Assembly (NCBI GenBank): GCA_026770025.1
Contig: JAMXDE010000026.1
Span: forward strand, 372,001-436,000
Direction of reading: 5' to 3'
DNA from: Craspedostauros australis
Lineage: Eukaryota > Bacillariophyta > Bacillariophyceae > Mastogloiales > Achnanthaceae
DNA: 64,000 nucleotides
The notes below the pieces were generated by a model. That model saw only the letters and a program-made list of their open reading frames with translations. It made no database searches and had not been told where the DNA came from. Made by a program: the position numbers and the translations under genes. Below are positions 34,761 through 45,769 of this stretch, piece by piece; positions within the stretch are counted from its first letter, which is position 1, and each line of letters begins with the position of its first letter.

Positions 34761-36458
34761 AAAAGGAAGCAGGTTCGACGGGACTCGATGACACTTCAAC
34801 CAAACGGAAGCAATGACTAAATTTGTCCGAGTAACACCGATTGATAAAGTGGTCATATCAATGAATCAAACGAAGACGTCGCTGCGACATTGCTTTGTCA
34901 ACATCTCACAAACAACGAAGAAACACAACAAATGACAAAAAGCACTTTGGGGTCGTACTAGTCGTAAACTGAAGTATTTGATGCACTTGCCGGGTATCCC
35001 CGTCCCTATTGTCAACAACGAACAACGAACAACAACAACGATCCAATCCGGATTTGTTCCATCTACGGGGACATCTCGGACACGCGAAAAACGACGCGAA
35101 CTGACGCAATTTAACTCTGCACTTTCCTGTGAGTGCCGGCGAATGCCGTTCACGCGGAAGAACGTTTGGATCTCGTTCGTCGGTCGTGATGGAATGTGCA
35201 TTAGCATCACGGCCGACAGAACAAGCAAGATAGATCAGACCCGCGCAGCCGGTTATTTGTATGGTGCGGGTACGAATAAACATGACACAAGGACAGAACA
35301 CGACACAGAATGGCGCACGACGATCCGCTGTGTTCTGGACCAATTTGTCCTGCGACAGGCGCGAACACCTTCTGGCTGCGGCAGTTCGTGCACTGGACGC
35401 GGAAAGAGGCCGCCAGAGGAATGAAGTTTCGCTATGCGGCGTGGCATGGCGCCATTTCCAACAACATCGACCCGGCGTGGTTTGAACTCTCTCTCTCTCT
35501 TTCTCTTCCCTGTTTGTTGAGAAAACGAGAGGTACTGGTAGGGGAAAAACGGACGCGGCAGTTGTCCATCAAGCAATGTCGGCGAGTGTGCTTCGTTTGC
35601 GTTTGCACAAGGACACGGGCGCTTTGCTCCCAAGAACTCTGAAATGGCTTGCATTTTCGTAGCCTGGTGGTCACACACGGCATATTCATGGGGAGTATTA
35701 TTGCGCAAGAAGAACCATGTGAACGCGGCACGGAGGCGCGCTTGAAGGCAGTAAAAGAGTGCCTTCGCTTCGCACCTAACTTCCGGAGGTCTTTGCTCGT
35801 ATCTCAAACTGTGTCACACATAGCGATCGATCTGGAGATGGGTGCTGTGGGATGCCGTCCACGAGTACGACTACATGCTGTACCAAGGAACCATCGTCGC
35901 AGAGCTGCCTTTTGTTGCGACTAGGGTGATGTTTGCGATTAGGCGAACGTCGGTGTTTGGTGGGCCACAAATGCGTGAATTTTGACGCTCCCTGTCGTTC
36001 TTGTGGGACACAGGCAAACACCACCACTGACATTTTGGGATGGCACAAGACGCGAACGCATGAATAGACCAGCGCCCAACCAGGGGGACAGCGCCCAGTG
36101 ACAGATGCGAATAACGCTGTTCCTTCCTTCCGCGGAGCTGTTTCGTCATCCGCTGCGCCTCGCGTGAAAGGACCACCAAATCGATTTGCCTTCCTCCGTG
36201 TTGGACTTCCTTGTGCGTGATTCATCGTATGTGCCCACAAGCGTGCAGCTGCTCCAGTCGGGGTTGGCTGTGTCGGCGTCACAAAGTGGCCAACAACACC
36301 CGCCCCAGAGCAGAATAAAGCGGACCAGAACACACCACCACTTCCGAAACCAAGCCATCACCAAGGTTGACCCAATCAACACACAAAGAGCAGCAGCAAC
36401 AAGATCGACAGCATCCATCAGTCAATACGGAATCGCTGACATCCGAGGCCAGAACATA

Positions 36459-36476
36459 TTATAAAATATATAATAC
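36459..36476 (+). promoter_or_regulatory. A/T-rich TATA-like element upstream of the STAND ATPase
   Basis: TATTATAAAATATATAAT lies about 15-33 bp before the ATG at 36492. This is unusually close for a TATA box, so transcription could begin very near the start codon, or the ATG at 36663 may be used instead. Composition only, weak evidence. Confidence 0.3.
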
Positions 36477-36491
36477 GACACTGCAATACCA

Positions 36492-39400
36492 ATGAGCAAA
36501 ACGATGACAACGATGGCAACTGCAATGGGCATGGATGAAACCATGGCTGCCGTCCCAGATGGACGGGTCCTCGCAGAGACAGGGTCTGGCACCAGCACCA
36601 GTCCTATTGCTATTGCAATTGCTATTGCTAGAAATACACCACACCCAACGGATCCATCAAAGATGTTCACGTCAGGCAAGGACTTCTACGATGATGGGTA
36701 CAATGAGGAGGAACTCAGCGCCAAGCTCGAGACCAAGCTCAACCTCTCCAACATCCCTTTGATGGGACGCCAAGCTGAACTCAAGAAGCTTCGCAATGCG
36801 TATCAGTACATGCTGGAACGGAGCAACGAGGCAGAGAACGGCAATAGCAATGGCAACAACAATGATGCCTACACCAATTCAGGATCTCCAACCGCCGGCC
36901 AATCTACGAATACAAATGAGGGTGCTTCGTGCTCCACCCCTGTGGTCTTCGTGCGAGGAGCCAGCGGAACCGGAAAGACGAAGATGATCAACCAATTCAT
37001 CAAGGATCTGCAACAGGATCTGGAACAGGAGCCCAATGGCAAGAGCGACGGCAACCACAACAAGTCCGAAGTGCCTTCCGTTGATCAAAGAACAAGTAGC
37101 AAACCTGGAACCATCCAAGACACTCCACTCCCAAGCCCACGCCCTCACACTTCACAGACTGCGCAGGATGCAAACAATGGCGACAATGGAGACATCCCAT
37201 CGCTTCCTTACTTCATCCAAGGCAAGACCGATGAGCACATACAGGACAGCGACCCTTTTTCCGCCATCATCCAGGCGCTGAACGACTTCTGCCGGCAGGT
37301 TGGGAATAGTCCCAGTGCAGAGCGACAGCGGATCCGACGCCGCATTCACAAGCACCTCGGCTCCCAAGCAAACGTCATCAGCAACCTGGTCCCGGCTATT
37401 CACACCTTGCTCTCCTCCGGCAACGCCAAGATCAGCAGCGTGCCACACTCCCAGTTGAACCCAGCCACCAACGAATCAGCTTCTCAGCACCACCCGTCGC
37501 AACCTTCAGCAAAAGGTGCCCCGATTGACGACATCAAACAACAGCAATCTGTGGCATCGGTGTCCAACAGCGGCGCTCCCGATTCCGCTCAGATGAAACG
37601 TCTAGTGGAACAGCTCGGGGCCAAGGCCGACGTCGCGTGGAATCAACTAAGGTACACCTTGACAACGTTGCTGCACGCCATCTCGACAAAGCAGCAACCG
37701 GTCATCCTCTTCCTCGATGACCTGCAATGGTCTTCGCAAGTCAGCATCGATCTCATCTCGACCTTCCTCTGCGACAAGAATTTGAAGTACTTCCTCATGA
37801 TCGGTGCCGTTCGCCAGGACACCAATCCTCACAGCCCAGGTGAGCTCTTGGATCTGAACGACGACAACCCTCTCAGGAAGATGATGGAGACCTTGCGCAC
37901 GCCAGCGGGTTCCAACCTTCGACATGAATCCGCAACCGAGACGTCTGCTTCCAAACATCAAGCATCCTCGCCATGGACGGACCTGGTGCTGGCGCATCAC
38001 ACGAAGCAGGAGATTGCGGAGTGCCTCTCGATCCTTCTCAACCGCACCGTCGAGGATCTGGAACCGTTCACGTCCAGGATCTACGGACGTGCGGAGGGAA
38101 ACATCTTCTTCACCCTCCAGCTGGTGGAGCAGCTGCAAGAAAGCAACATTCTTGCGTACAGCCACATCACCTTCCAGTGGGAATGGCACTGGCCCCAAAG
38201 CAACGCCTTTAAAAGCAGCGCCAGCAGTGCCCAGAGCGTCGGCAGCGACAGCTACGCCTTGCCTTTCGCAAGGAACATCGTCGAGCTCATGTCTCACAAG
38301 CTCAGTCGGCTCTCCCCGCAGCTCAAGGCAGCTCTCGCCTGTGCCGCTTACATCCGCGCCACATTCGACCTATCCACGCTCCGAATGGTCCTCAATGCGC
38401 AACCAGCTTCATTCATGTCTCTAGGGGAAAACGCATGCGCGACAGCTGAGGCGATCATCTCCGCGGAGAAGCTCGAGAATCTTCTGGAGGAGGCCGTGCT
38501 GCAAGGATTCCTGACCAATTTTACCGGAGGCAGCACGTACTGCTTCGCCCACGATCGCATCCAGCAGGCAGCATACGAGTCGGTCCCGTTTGGGGAGGAT
38601 CGCTGCAAGCTCAAATCAAGAATCGGCAAGTGTCTCTTCGAGTACTGCCGTCCATCGACGCGCTCCATTATCAACAAGGACGATGATACTGATGATGTGA
38701 CCGCCACTGATGAACTCGGTGACGACGATTACAACGATGATAACAGCAATGCACACCCATTGCTAAGCTCGGACGGCCAAGTCATCGATCAGACGCTGCT
38801 GTACGTTGCCGCGGATCATCTGAACAGCGTGCCAACGAAGGATCATCTCTTCATCGCCAAGCTCAATCTGCAAGCCGGGGACTTGGCTCTGTCCATGGCG
38901 GCCCTGGCGCAAGCCTCCGTGTACTACAGATCGGCATCGAATGCCATGAAGAAGATCCGCGAACCTTGGAATCGCCAGTACAAGCTCAACCTTCGGCTGT
39001 ATACATCCAGAGCGAGAATTGAGTTGGCGCTGGGTCGGTACGAGCTGGGATACGAATTAAGCCAAGCTGTGTTGGACCACGCTAAGACGCTCAATGAAAA
39101 GCTCCCGACCTACGTCTCCATGATCCAAGCCCTGGGAGCTCAAGACAAGCAGCAGGAAAGCCTCCGATTGGGACGCAAGGTGACTCAGTCGCTGCGCAGC
39201 TACCCCAAAGGGTCGTACGGGCTGCATGTCCTGCGGAAGATGATCATGGTGCGCAGGTACACGAAGCGAATATCAGATGAAGAGATCATGTGCCAACCCC
39301 TCGCGACCAACTCCACCGACATCCTTCCCCTCCTCTTTCTCCGCGAGGTATCCATCCGAAGCGTCTTCTGCCAAAACGCCGTTCATTTGCTGCTTTCCAC

Positions 39401-40832
39401 CTTCAACATCATTCTTTGGTCGACAAAGTACGGCATCACTGAGGACGTAGGCTTGGCATTCGCAAGCTACGGTCTCTTCATGGGAAGGCTGGGAGACGAA
39501 CAAAGCGCCTTGCGGTTCGGGAGGCTGTCAATGAAGATCATGGACAGGACGAAGAGTCCATCCATCAGAGGGCTTGCACATGTCCTCCGCGCACTCTATA
39601 TCCATCCATGGAGCGAGCCAATGGGACCTCTCATAAATGGCCACATCCCATGCTACATCTCCAGCATGGAGCACGGCGCCTTCAGCGATGCGCTGACATG
39701 CTGGCAGACATGCAACCCCCTTGCGCAGTCCGAAGGTTATCCGCTCCAAGACGTCTATCGTTCCTACACCGACCTCGTCGATCAGATGCGACTGTACAAG
39801 ATCTCATCAGCCACCGGCTTTGTCAATCAAGGTATGCGATTTTCATCCGTCCTGTTAGGTCATAAGGCCGTGGATTGGGAAGAGTTCAGGGATTTCGGCG
39901 AGTCTGGCGACGTCAGCTCGCTCGATCTTCTCGAACTTCGGATGGCTTTCACCGTACATTTACAGCTCTGCGTCATGTTCCACAAGTATGACATTGCTGA
40001 AGCAATCATCACGAGACACAAGAAGGCTGTGGCTGGCGATAGCTCTTACGCAAGGGCGGTCCAGCGCGTCGTGTGCACTGGACTGACAGCGGCTGCCCTG
40101 TACCGTCAAACAAGGCAGAAGAAGTACATGAAGTGGCTGAAGGAGATGAGGAAGATGATCAGAACGATGTGCCGCAAGAAGGGACTTTCAAGCATCAACC
40201 GCTCGTTGCTGCTTCGAGCGGAGCTGCTCTCAGTCACGAAGACATCATCGACAGCACAGCAACTGGACAAGGTGAAGCAAGCGTATGAGGATGCCATCGT
40301 GTCTTCCATTGACTGTGGACACGTTCATGACGCGGCGTTGGCATGTGAGTTGGCAGGTGAGTACATGCTGGCCAACGCAAAGATATGTGGGAAAAAAGAC
40401 ATCGTTGAAATTTTCACTCGCTCCTACGAGTACTACAGGCAGTGGGGTGCCGTCCTCAAACTGGAGCATCTGAAACAAGAAAGAGGAGAGTTCATCAACG
40501 AGAAGCTATATGTGAGGCAAGATGGCGACCAGGGCAACAAGATGGTGGTCATCAACTCGGGCACCGGCATCATCCGGAATGCCATCACAGGCAAGGTACT
40601 CCCAACGTTTGATTACCGCAGCCACTACAACTTGATCTACGCAAGTCAAAAGACAATGGCATCAGCACACAGCGGATCAGTTTGCGCGACGCCGACTGAT
40701 GCGTTGACACACGGCGATAATATGCAAAGATCACCAAGGCCTGCCACAGGATTGGAACGTAGGAACGATGGCGACACTGGTGATGCCGAGGACGACGAGG
40801 TGTCCGTGCTGACTGATGTATCACACCTCTAG
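36492..40832 (+). CDS. Large STAND-type predicted ATPase (AAA_16-like) with helical repeat C-terminus
   Basis: 1446 residues without an intron, ending TAG. Residues about 95-110 (NIPLMGRQAELKKL) are the usual entry to an AAA_16/ORC-like NTPase. The Walker A motif is GASGTGKT, 156-163. Walker B is VILFLDD, 404-410, followed by QW, the FLDDLQW signature of 'predicted ATPase' regions found next to bacterial and fungal serine/threonine or histidine kinases. An IGAVRQD sensor-like segment follows. Between the Walker motifs lie low-complexity inserts rich in Asn, Ser and Gln. The rest (about 720-1340) is helical and TPR-like, for example HDRIQQAAYESVP and YYRSASNAMKKI. No kinase, HATPase or receiver domain is present. 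It is probably a signalling scaffold switched by ATP binding. The partner and stimulus are unknown. Confidence 0.85.
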   Translation: MSKTMTTMATAMGMDETMAAVPDGRVLAETGSGTSTSPIAIAIAIARNTPHPTDPSKMFTSGKDFYDDGYNEEELSAKLETKLNLSNIPLMGRQAELKKLRNAYQYMLERSNEAENGNSNGNNNDAYTNSGSPTAGQSTNTNEGASCSTPVVFVRGASGTGKTKMINQFIKDLQQDLEQEPNGKSDGNHNKSEVPSVDQRTSSKPGTIQDTPLPSPRPHTSQTAQDANNGDNGDIPSLPYFIQGKTDEHIQDSDPFSAIIQALNDFCRQVGNSPSAERQRIRRRIHKHLGSQANVISNLVPAIHTLLSSGNAKISSVPHSQLNPATNESASQHHPSQPSAKGAPIDDIKQQQSVASVSNSGAPDSAQMKRLVEQLGAKADVAWNQLRYTLTTLLHAISTKQQPVILFLDDLQWSSQVSIDLISTFLCDKNLKYFLMIGAVRQDTNPHSPGELLDLNDDNPLRKMMETLRTPAGSNLRHESATETSASKHQASSPWTDLVLAHHTKQEIAECLSILLNRTVEDLEPFTSRIYGRAEGNIFFTLQLVEQLQESNILAYSHITFQWEWHWPQSNAFKSSASSAQSVGSDSYALPFARNIVELMSHKLSRLSPQLKAALACAAYIRATFDLSTLRMVLNAQPASFMSLGENACATAEAIISAEKLENLLEEAVLQGFLTNFTGGSTYCFAHDRIQQAAYESVPFGEDRCKLKSRIGKCLFEYCRPSTRSIINKDDDTDDVTATDELGDDDYNDDNSNAHPLLSSDGQVIDQTLLYVAADHLNSVPTKDHLFIAKLNLQAGDLALSMAALAQASVYYRSASNAMKKIREPWNRQYKLNLRLYTSRARIELALGRYELGYELSQAVLDHAKTLNEKLPTYVSMIQALGAQDKQQESLRLGRKVTQSLRSYPKGSYGLHVLRKMIMVRRYTKRISDEEIMCQPLATNSTDILPLLFLREVSIRSVFCQNAVHLLLSTFNIILWSTKYGITEDVGLAFASYGLFMGRLGDEQSALRFGRLSMKIMDRTKSPSIRGLAHVLRALYIHPWSEPMGPLINGHIPCYISSMEHGAFSDALTCWQTCNPLAQSEGYPLQDVYRSYTDLVDQMRLYKISSATGFVNQGMRFSSVLLGHKAVDWEEFRDFGESGDVSSLDLLELRMAFTVHLQLCVMFHKYDIAEAIITRHKKAVAGDSSYARAVQRVVCTGLTAAALYRQTRQKKYMKWLKEMRKMIRTMCRKKGLSSINRSLLLRAELLSVTKTSSTAQQLDKVKQAYEDAIVSSIDCGHVHDAALACELAGEYMLANAKICGKKDIVEIFTRSYEYYRQWGAVLKLEHLKQERGEFINEKLYVRQDGDQGNKMVVINSGTGIIRNAITGKVLPTFDYRSHYNLIYASQKTMASAHSGSVCATPTDALTHGDNMQRSPRPATGLERRNDGDTGDAEDDEVSVLTDVSHL

Positions 40833-42110
40833 TGTCTCGTGGCTAATTTCCGGTTTTTTGGCACTTTTTGGTAATTATTGGTAACCATTGGCCTATCGCC
40901 GACGGCACAAGCAACCATTCGATGAGTTGATGCCCGTTGCCTGACATCTTCACATTATTAGAAAGAGGAGAGTGAGAGCTATCTGTTGATGTCTTCATTG
41001 TTGGCAAACGGTATCCGCTTGCTGTTCATCTCGATGCCTCTTTTTACCCTTTATCGGCCTTTTTCATACGGACGACGTACGGACGTGATTTCGGATTTTT
41101 TCGTTGGTAACCATTGGTAACCGTGTAGAGTCTACGACGTTCTGGTACAGAAATTTGGTGCTTCTTCGTCCAATCTCGACCGACTGCCTTCCAAAGACCC
41201 GCATCCAATTCCGTTTCGTCTATTGCTCAAGTGAATGGCATGGTTGTATTCGCCACTTCATTCTGCTTCGGGTGGTGTGTTGGTCAGCGGCCCAGGATGC
41301 CTTTGTGTGTTGCTTTGGGTGTTTGAAGTTAGTCACTAATGCTCGTGACAGCCTTGATCATCAATCCGTGAACGCACAAAAGTTCGCGCCAAAAATTATC
41401 GTGCGTTTTTACATGTTGTAGATTCGTACTGTGCTGCTCACCTGAGTCTCTCTACTTGATGCAAGGTTGTGCCTCGCGCTGATGTCGGATCATCGTGCCG
41501 TTTCTTTCAGTCGACGCAGTATCCTCTCTTTTACCTCCCCATGTAGTATTGGTCTTCGTCCTTCACTTCCTCCAAAGATATATCAGTTGCAAGTTTTTCG
41601 TCACTTCATCGCGTACTATCCTCGCGAGGAAACATCGCTTCCTGATCAGGCGCCAAAACTGTCTTCATTGACACCGGTTGCTACACTCTCGCGAAGAATA
41701 GCTACCTATCCTGCGCTCATGCGATGGGTGGGGTCGTTGACGCAGCCGCTAATCGTGCTCTATCAAACCGCGTTCGAACCGTTCTGTGCAGGTAGCCTAA
41801 TGTTCTATACGATCTCCAGCGCAACTATGGCCAATCGAACATTGGCCTCTACATTGCGCACGTGACACATGCTAAAATGCGCGCACATGACGTGGAAATT
41901 TTGCGCGGCGCAGTTGCACATGCTCAGCGATGCGGAAGATCCAAAAAAGAGCAGTCAGAGCATGGCGAGATTGGACTCCTCGATATCAAACAGTCGACTC
42001 TGCTCTATTCTGGACTGCTATTGTGTGCTGCTGCTAACCAAGGGATCATGGCTCTCCCAAGCAGGATGGATGCAACAATACACATACATCCAAGTTGCTG
42101 TTGCCAAGAC
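40833..42110. other. Intergenic stretch, no supported gene
   Basis: Short open frames only (for example 41467-41865) without recognisable domains. TTGGTAACCATTGG recurs near 40877 and 41105. Confidence 0.5.
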
Positions 42111-42694
42111 TGTTGCTGGTGTACAGTCTTCTGGAGTAGAACTGAACCGCTATTTAATAGAGCTAAACTAGTAACTACCTTAGAGAGAGACACTACAAAC
42201 CATCTGACTCGTCCGCAGTCCAGTGGATCGAATCCACACCTCACTCGCACTCATGTTTGGGGACCGATCCAGAACATTGAAGCAGATCTTTGGGACCCAT
42301 GTCAAGGAACCAGAAGGGTTCCGAGAACCAGGTCACCGAAACCCATCCTTGCCAAATTGCCGACACATGGGAACGGTGCCTCAGCAACGCACGTCAACAC
42401 CCTTTGTCTCTCATGGAACTCAACCAAGGGATCTCGACCCATGGTAGTCAGGCTACACAACCTGTACGCACAGTCACTCAGGACACCACAGGAGATCCTC
42501 CCTGCAGGGAAGAACCATAGCACTAATCTCATAATCCGCACGTTTCTTCACCATCTACCAGTATTCTAAATTGACTACTTGTGGAACAGAAGACTCACGT
42601 TCGGACCGCTTGCCAATCAAGCCTCTACAGCCAACACCAGCTAACAAGTGATAAGCCAGAATGTTTGGGCTCTATTAGACTAACAGTCGCAACA
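42111..42694 (+). mobile_element. LTR of family D (probable 5' LTR)
   Basis: Starts TGTTGCTGGTG and ends CAGTCGCAACA, so the ends are inverted (TGTTGC/GCAACA), 584 bp. It is followed within 30 bp by an ATG-led coding fragment. That order suggests a 5' LTR of a truncated element on the + strand. No target duplication seen. Confidence 0.65.
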
Positions 42695-42722
42695 GATTGT
42701 CAAGCTCTTAGACCTCTACAAG

Positions 42723-43043
42723 ATGACCGTCACCAACTGCCTCCAGCTCTCCAACCGGCCACCTCCCAAGAGGAGCCCAGGAGACAGGACCCAAGCCTTC
42801 GAGACCGTCCCCGCGGACCTGAAGGACCCAAGCCTCTCCGCCATCCTTGATGGCGCGCCAGGCTACCCAACGGCTGGGCCATCCTTGCTATCCTTCACGG
42901 ATATCGGAGATAGCTTTGCCAAGGTCACCTTCTGACACCCCATCATCGTAGATGCATGGAATCGAAAGGAAAGAACCTACGAAACCGAAATCGTGCGCCA
43001 CGTCCACAAGACCACCTGGAGCGCATTCACGGAACTCAAGGAG
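42723..43043 (+). pseudogene. D-element N-terminal gag-like fragment
   Basis: An ATG at 42723 opens a Pro-rich frame that meets TGA at 42933-42935. The same frame continues (VDAWNRKERTYETEIVRHVH) until it is cut by the A-family LTR at 43044. No domain is recognised. The gag assignment comes from its place just after the D LTR and is an inference. It could also be a host gene fragment. Confidence 0.45.
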
Positions 43044-43844
43044 TGTTGGCAAGTTCCGCTCACGGAAGCCTACGATCGTGGAAGATGGTGTTGGTTGATA
43101 GTCGTTCGTTTGCTATTTCATTACTTGGCTACTCCGATCCTCTCGGTGTACGCCCGTTCTCTTGACCGATGCTCTCGGCACTTCAATCTGTTTTGTAGAT
43201 TCAGTCTCCGACTATGAGTTGGTGTGCGAGATGCTCTCTCGCTACTCTTTGTATTCTCTCTCTCTCTCTCTCTCAATATCGTGTGCTTCGTGCTACACGA
43301 TACTCCGTGTTCGATGCATACTCCGCACTCGACACTCCGTTCATTCACTGCTGGTTCCTACTCCATGAGTACTTACCATTTGAAGTTCACCTTCTGTATC
43401 CATGATCTTAATGTCCTTCAGTCATCGGATCTTTGCCTCCTGCTCTGACTTGGAGACAGATGTCGACATGGTGACACGATGACATCCTGTTGACGTCAGT
43501 AGGCGTCCTTCTGCTCTCCAGATGTCACGTTCCATTGGTGATGCAGTGGTCTGTCAGATGATATCGTCATCTGAGGTTTAGTTGGGAAGTACCTCGAGAT
43601 TCTCTTGGTACCATTGATGGATGGACAGACGATGTTCTAATTCTCTCAGAAATCGTCGATTGCAAATTTCCTCCAGAAATTCTGCTCATTTTCGTGTGTT
43701 CCATTTCCACTGTAATTCTGACGAATCACAGCATACTATTGACATGAATGTAGTTATACCGTCCAAGTACGTATGAGAGAATAGCGGGTGAACGATGCAC
43801 ATATACACGTACATCTCGACATATACTCACATGTACATCTCGAC
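43044..43844 (-). mobile_element. A-family LTR without internal region
   Basis: Matches 23824-24621 over its whole length, from TGTTGGCAAGTTCC to ACATCTCGAC. The final base of the end is missing and no flanking duplication is visible, so a recombination junction is likely. Confidence 0.85.
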
Positions 43845-43996
43845 TTGTATCCTGGGTTTCAAAGATCTCCTTTAATGGTTTGTGCCTGCTCCAAACGTGG
43901 TTATGTCCGAAACGTGGTTCAGGCCGATTCGTGGGAAAACGAGTCATGTGTTCCAGGAAATCCTTCCTTAGCCTAACTGCTAGTTTAGCTCTATTA
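43845..43996 (-). mobile_element. D-family LTR end fragment
   Basis: Matches 23515-23667 (GTATCCTGGGTTTCAAAGAT through CTCTATTAG), about 150 bp. It forms the left border of duplication copy 2, and its sequence is fused in frame to RSH codons. Confidence 0.8.
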
Positions 43997-45769
43997 GGAA
44001 CCGATGATGTTTACAACACGCCCTGGCTGTCCAGCATCAAGGAATGGCAAAACGATATGCTGAGTGCCAGAGATTTCGTGGACAGCGTCCGCAACGAACT
44101 GCTCGGCAAACGCGTCTTCGTCTTCCTTCGCAATGGCAAGATACTCAACCTGGCCCGTGGTGCCACCGCCGTCGGCGCGGCCTTCCAAATCCACACGGAG
44201 GTCGGTCTCACCATGCACGGCGTGGAGATTAATGGCAAGGCAGTCCCCGTCTCGTACCAGCTCCAGAATGGCGACGTCGTCTCCATCCTCACGGGCGGGG
44301 GCAAGCCCAGCACGTCCTGGATGCAGTATGCCAAGAGCCGATCCACGCGTTCCAAGCTGCGCGCCTACTTCCGGGGCCAAGCAACGAGAGAGTCTCCACG
44401 AGGCAGGCAAGATCCTCATCATGGATCACCTCTGGATGCACGGTCCTCTCATCGAGAAGGAGTCCTACCTGGAGGAGTCCTTCACGATCCCCATCACGGT
44501 GGAAGAGCTGGCGGTTCTGCTGCCCGGAAACACGCAGTGGGACAACATTGACGACCTCTTCATCAAGATCGGCAAGCAGAACGATCGATCTCTCCTGCAC
44601 TCCTTCGTCTCCAAGCTCTTCAAGGTGCCCCTCAAGGTCCTCCTCAATGCAGAAAAGAACCGCAAGGAATTCATCCCCAGCAGCATCCTCGACGCCGTGC
44701 ACAAGAGCCAGCGCCGTGCGCGCGATGCGGCGAGAGCGGCCGCGGCCGAGCAGAATTCCAAGCTGTTGGAGGCTGCTTTCGACGGTGACGGTATTGGGGA
44801 TGTCGATCCGGATGCGGGTGATGATGACGATGCCGCACATACCAGCGATCTGGATTGTCACTATCACTACCACCACGAATACGCCACCGCCCACGGCGAC
44901 AATGGCGACCACGACCCGAACAGCAACCGTCATGATGACAGCGCAGCAAATCACAACGGACAGGCTCACAATGACTCTACAAACGATTCGCACGATGGAC
45001 AAACCAATGGTTGGCCAAAGGCATCGTCAAGTCCCTTGCCAATCCAAAACAAGAGACCAGCCAGCGTCATTCCAGATGACATCGTGGAGTACGCGGATCC
45101 GGAACATCTCTGCGAAAGCTGCCTGCCCGTCCTGGGAGACGAGATAGTTGGCACACGACCAGAGCACAAGCCCGATTCCACGCCCAAGGTCCATCGATTG
45201 GGTTGTCCGCATGCCCAGCTCGCCATCAACCGCGCGCTGTCCGAAAACAAGAGGCCCGCTGCCGGCCTGTTCGAGTTTGGCCATCTTGGACGCACGGAAG
45301 CATTGCGCAGCAGCAGCAGCGCGAAGCACAACAGTTATAACCACAAGGAGAACGAAATCCCGGTCAAATTGAAATGGTCCGACGTCAACTTCACTGGCGA
45401 CGACCGCAAGACCCACTTCGTCTGCGAGATCGTCGTTCACGCGCAGGATCGAAAGCTGCTGCTTGCGGATTGCTCCGAGGTCGTTTCAGAGCTGTCCAGC
45501 ATCATGATGACGGGCAGCCAAACGACGGATGAGCATGCCATCTTGGTATTCCTCGTCAAGGTGGAAGGATTGGAGCATTTGCAGGGCCTGATGGATAATC
45601 TGCGCCAGATTCGTTCGGTCATGTCCGTGGAACGGAGGGTAAGTGCGAGAGAAATGTGGATGGATGGTCCAATACCAACATGCGTGGAGTAGCCGCATCA
45701 CTGTTGTGTACTCGTTTGCAGCTGCCTTTACTGCCTTCAAGATTCTTGAATCAACACTCGCCAATGTGA
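43997..45769 (+). pseudogene. RSH copy 2: truncated, frameshifted partial duplicate
   Basis: Corresponds to RSH from about residue 596 (GTDDVYN) to the end. The HD hydrolase and synthetase domains are absent. The TGS, linker and ACT regions remain. One extra G in the run at 44373-44376 shifts the frame after KLRAYFR. Upstream codons from the D-LTR fragment read in frame into RSH, giving a chimaeric frame 43880-44551. The intron sites (GTAAGT near 45639, TTTGCAG near 45721) are kept. Differences from 9083-10854 are few, so the copy is young. It has no (p)ppGpp active site. A downstream ATG could at most give a linker-plus-ACT protein. Confidence 0.92.

Larger units (their letters stand above)
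32090..36458. other. Long intergenic stretch with two palindrome arrays
   Basis: No gene that I can support. A minus-strand frame at 32719-33069 (about 116 codons) has a helical composition but no domain, and it reads into the repeat array. The notable contents are the two 20-bp arrays (32611-32766 and 34606-34760) and a 31-bp direct duplication at 34374-34440. Confidence 0.5.

Noticed and set aside
42226..42240. tRNA-like box (GGATCGAATCC)
   Set aside because: No acceptor, D or anticodon arms can be paired around it, and it lies inside the D-family LTR.
41862..42569. 235-codon plus-strand frame
   Set aside because: It runs through the D-family LTR (42111-42694), where sequence matches the non-coding copy at 23060-23823. 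Cysteine-rich chance frame.
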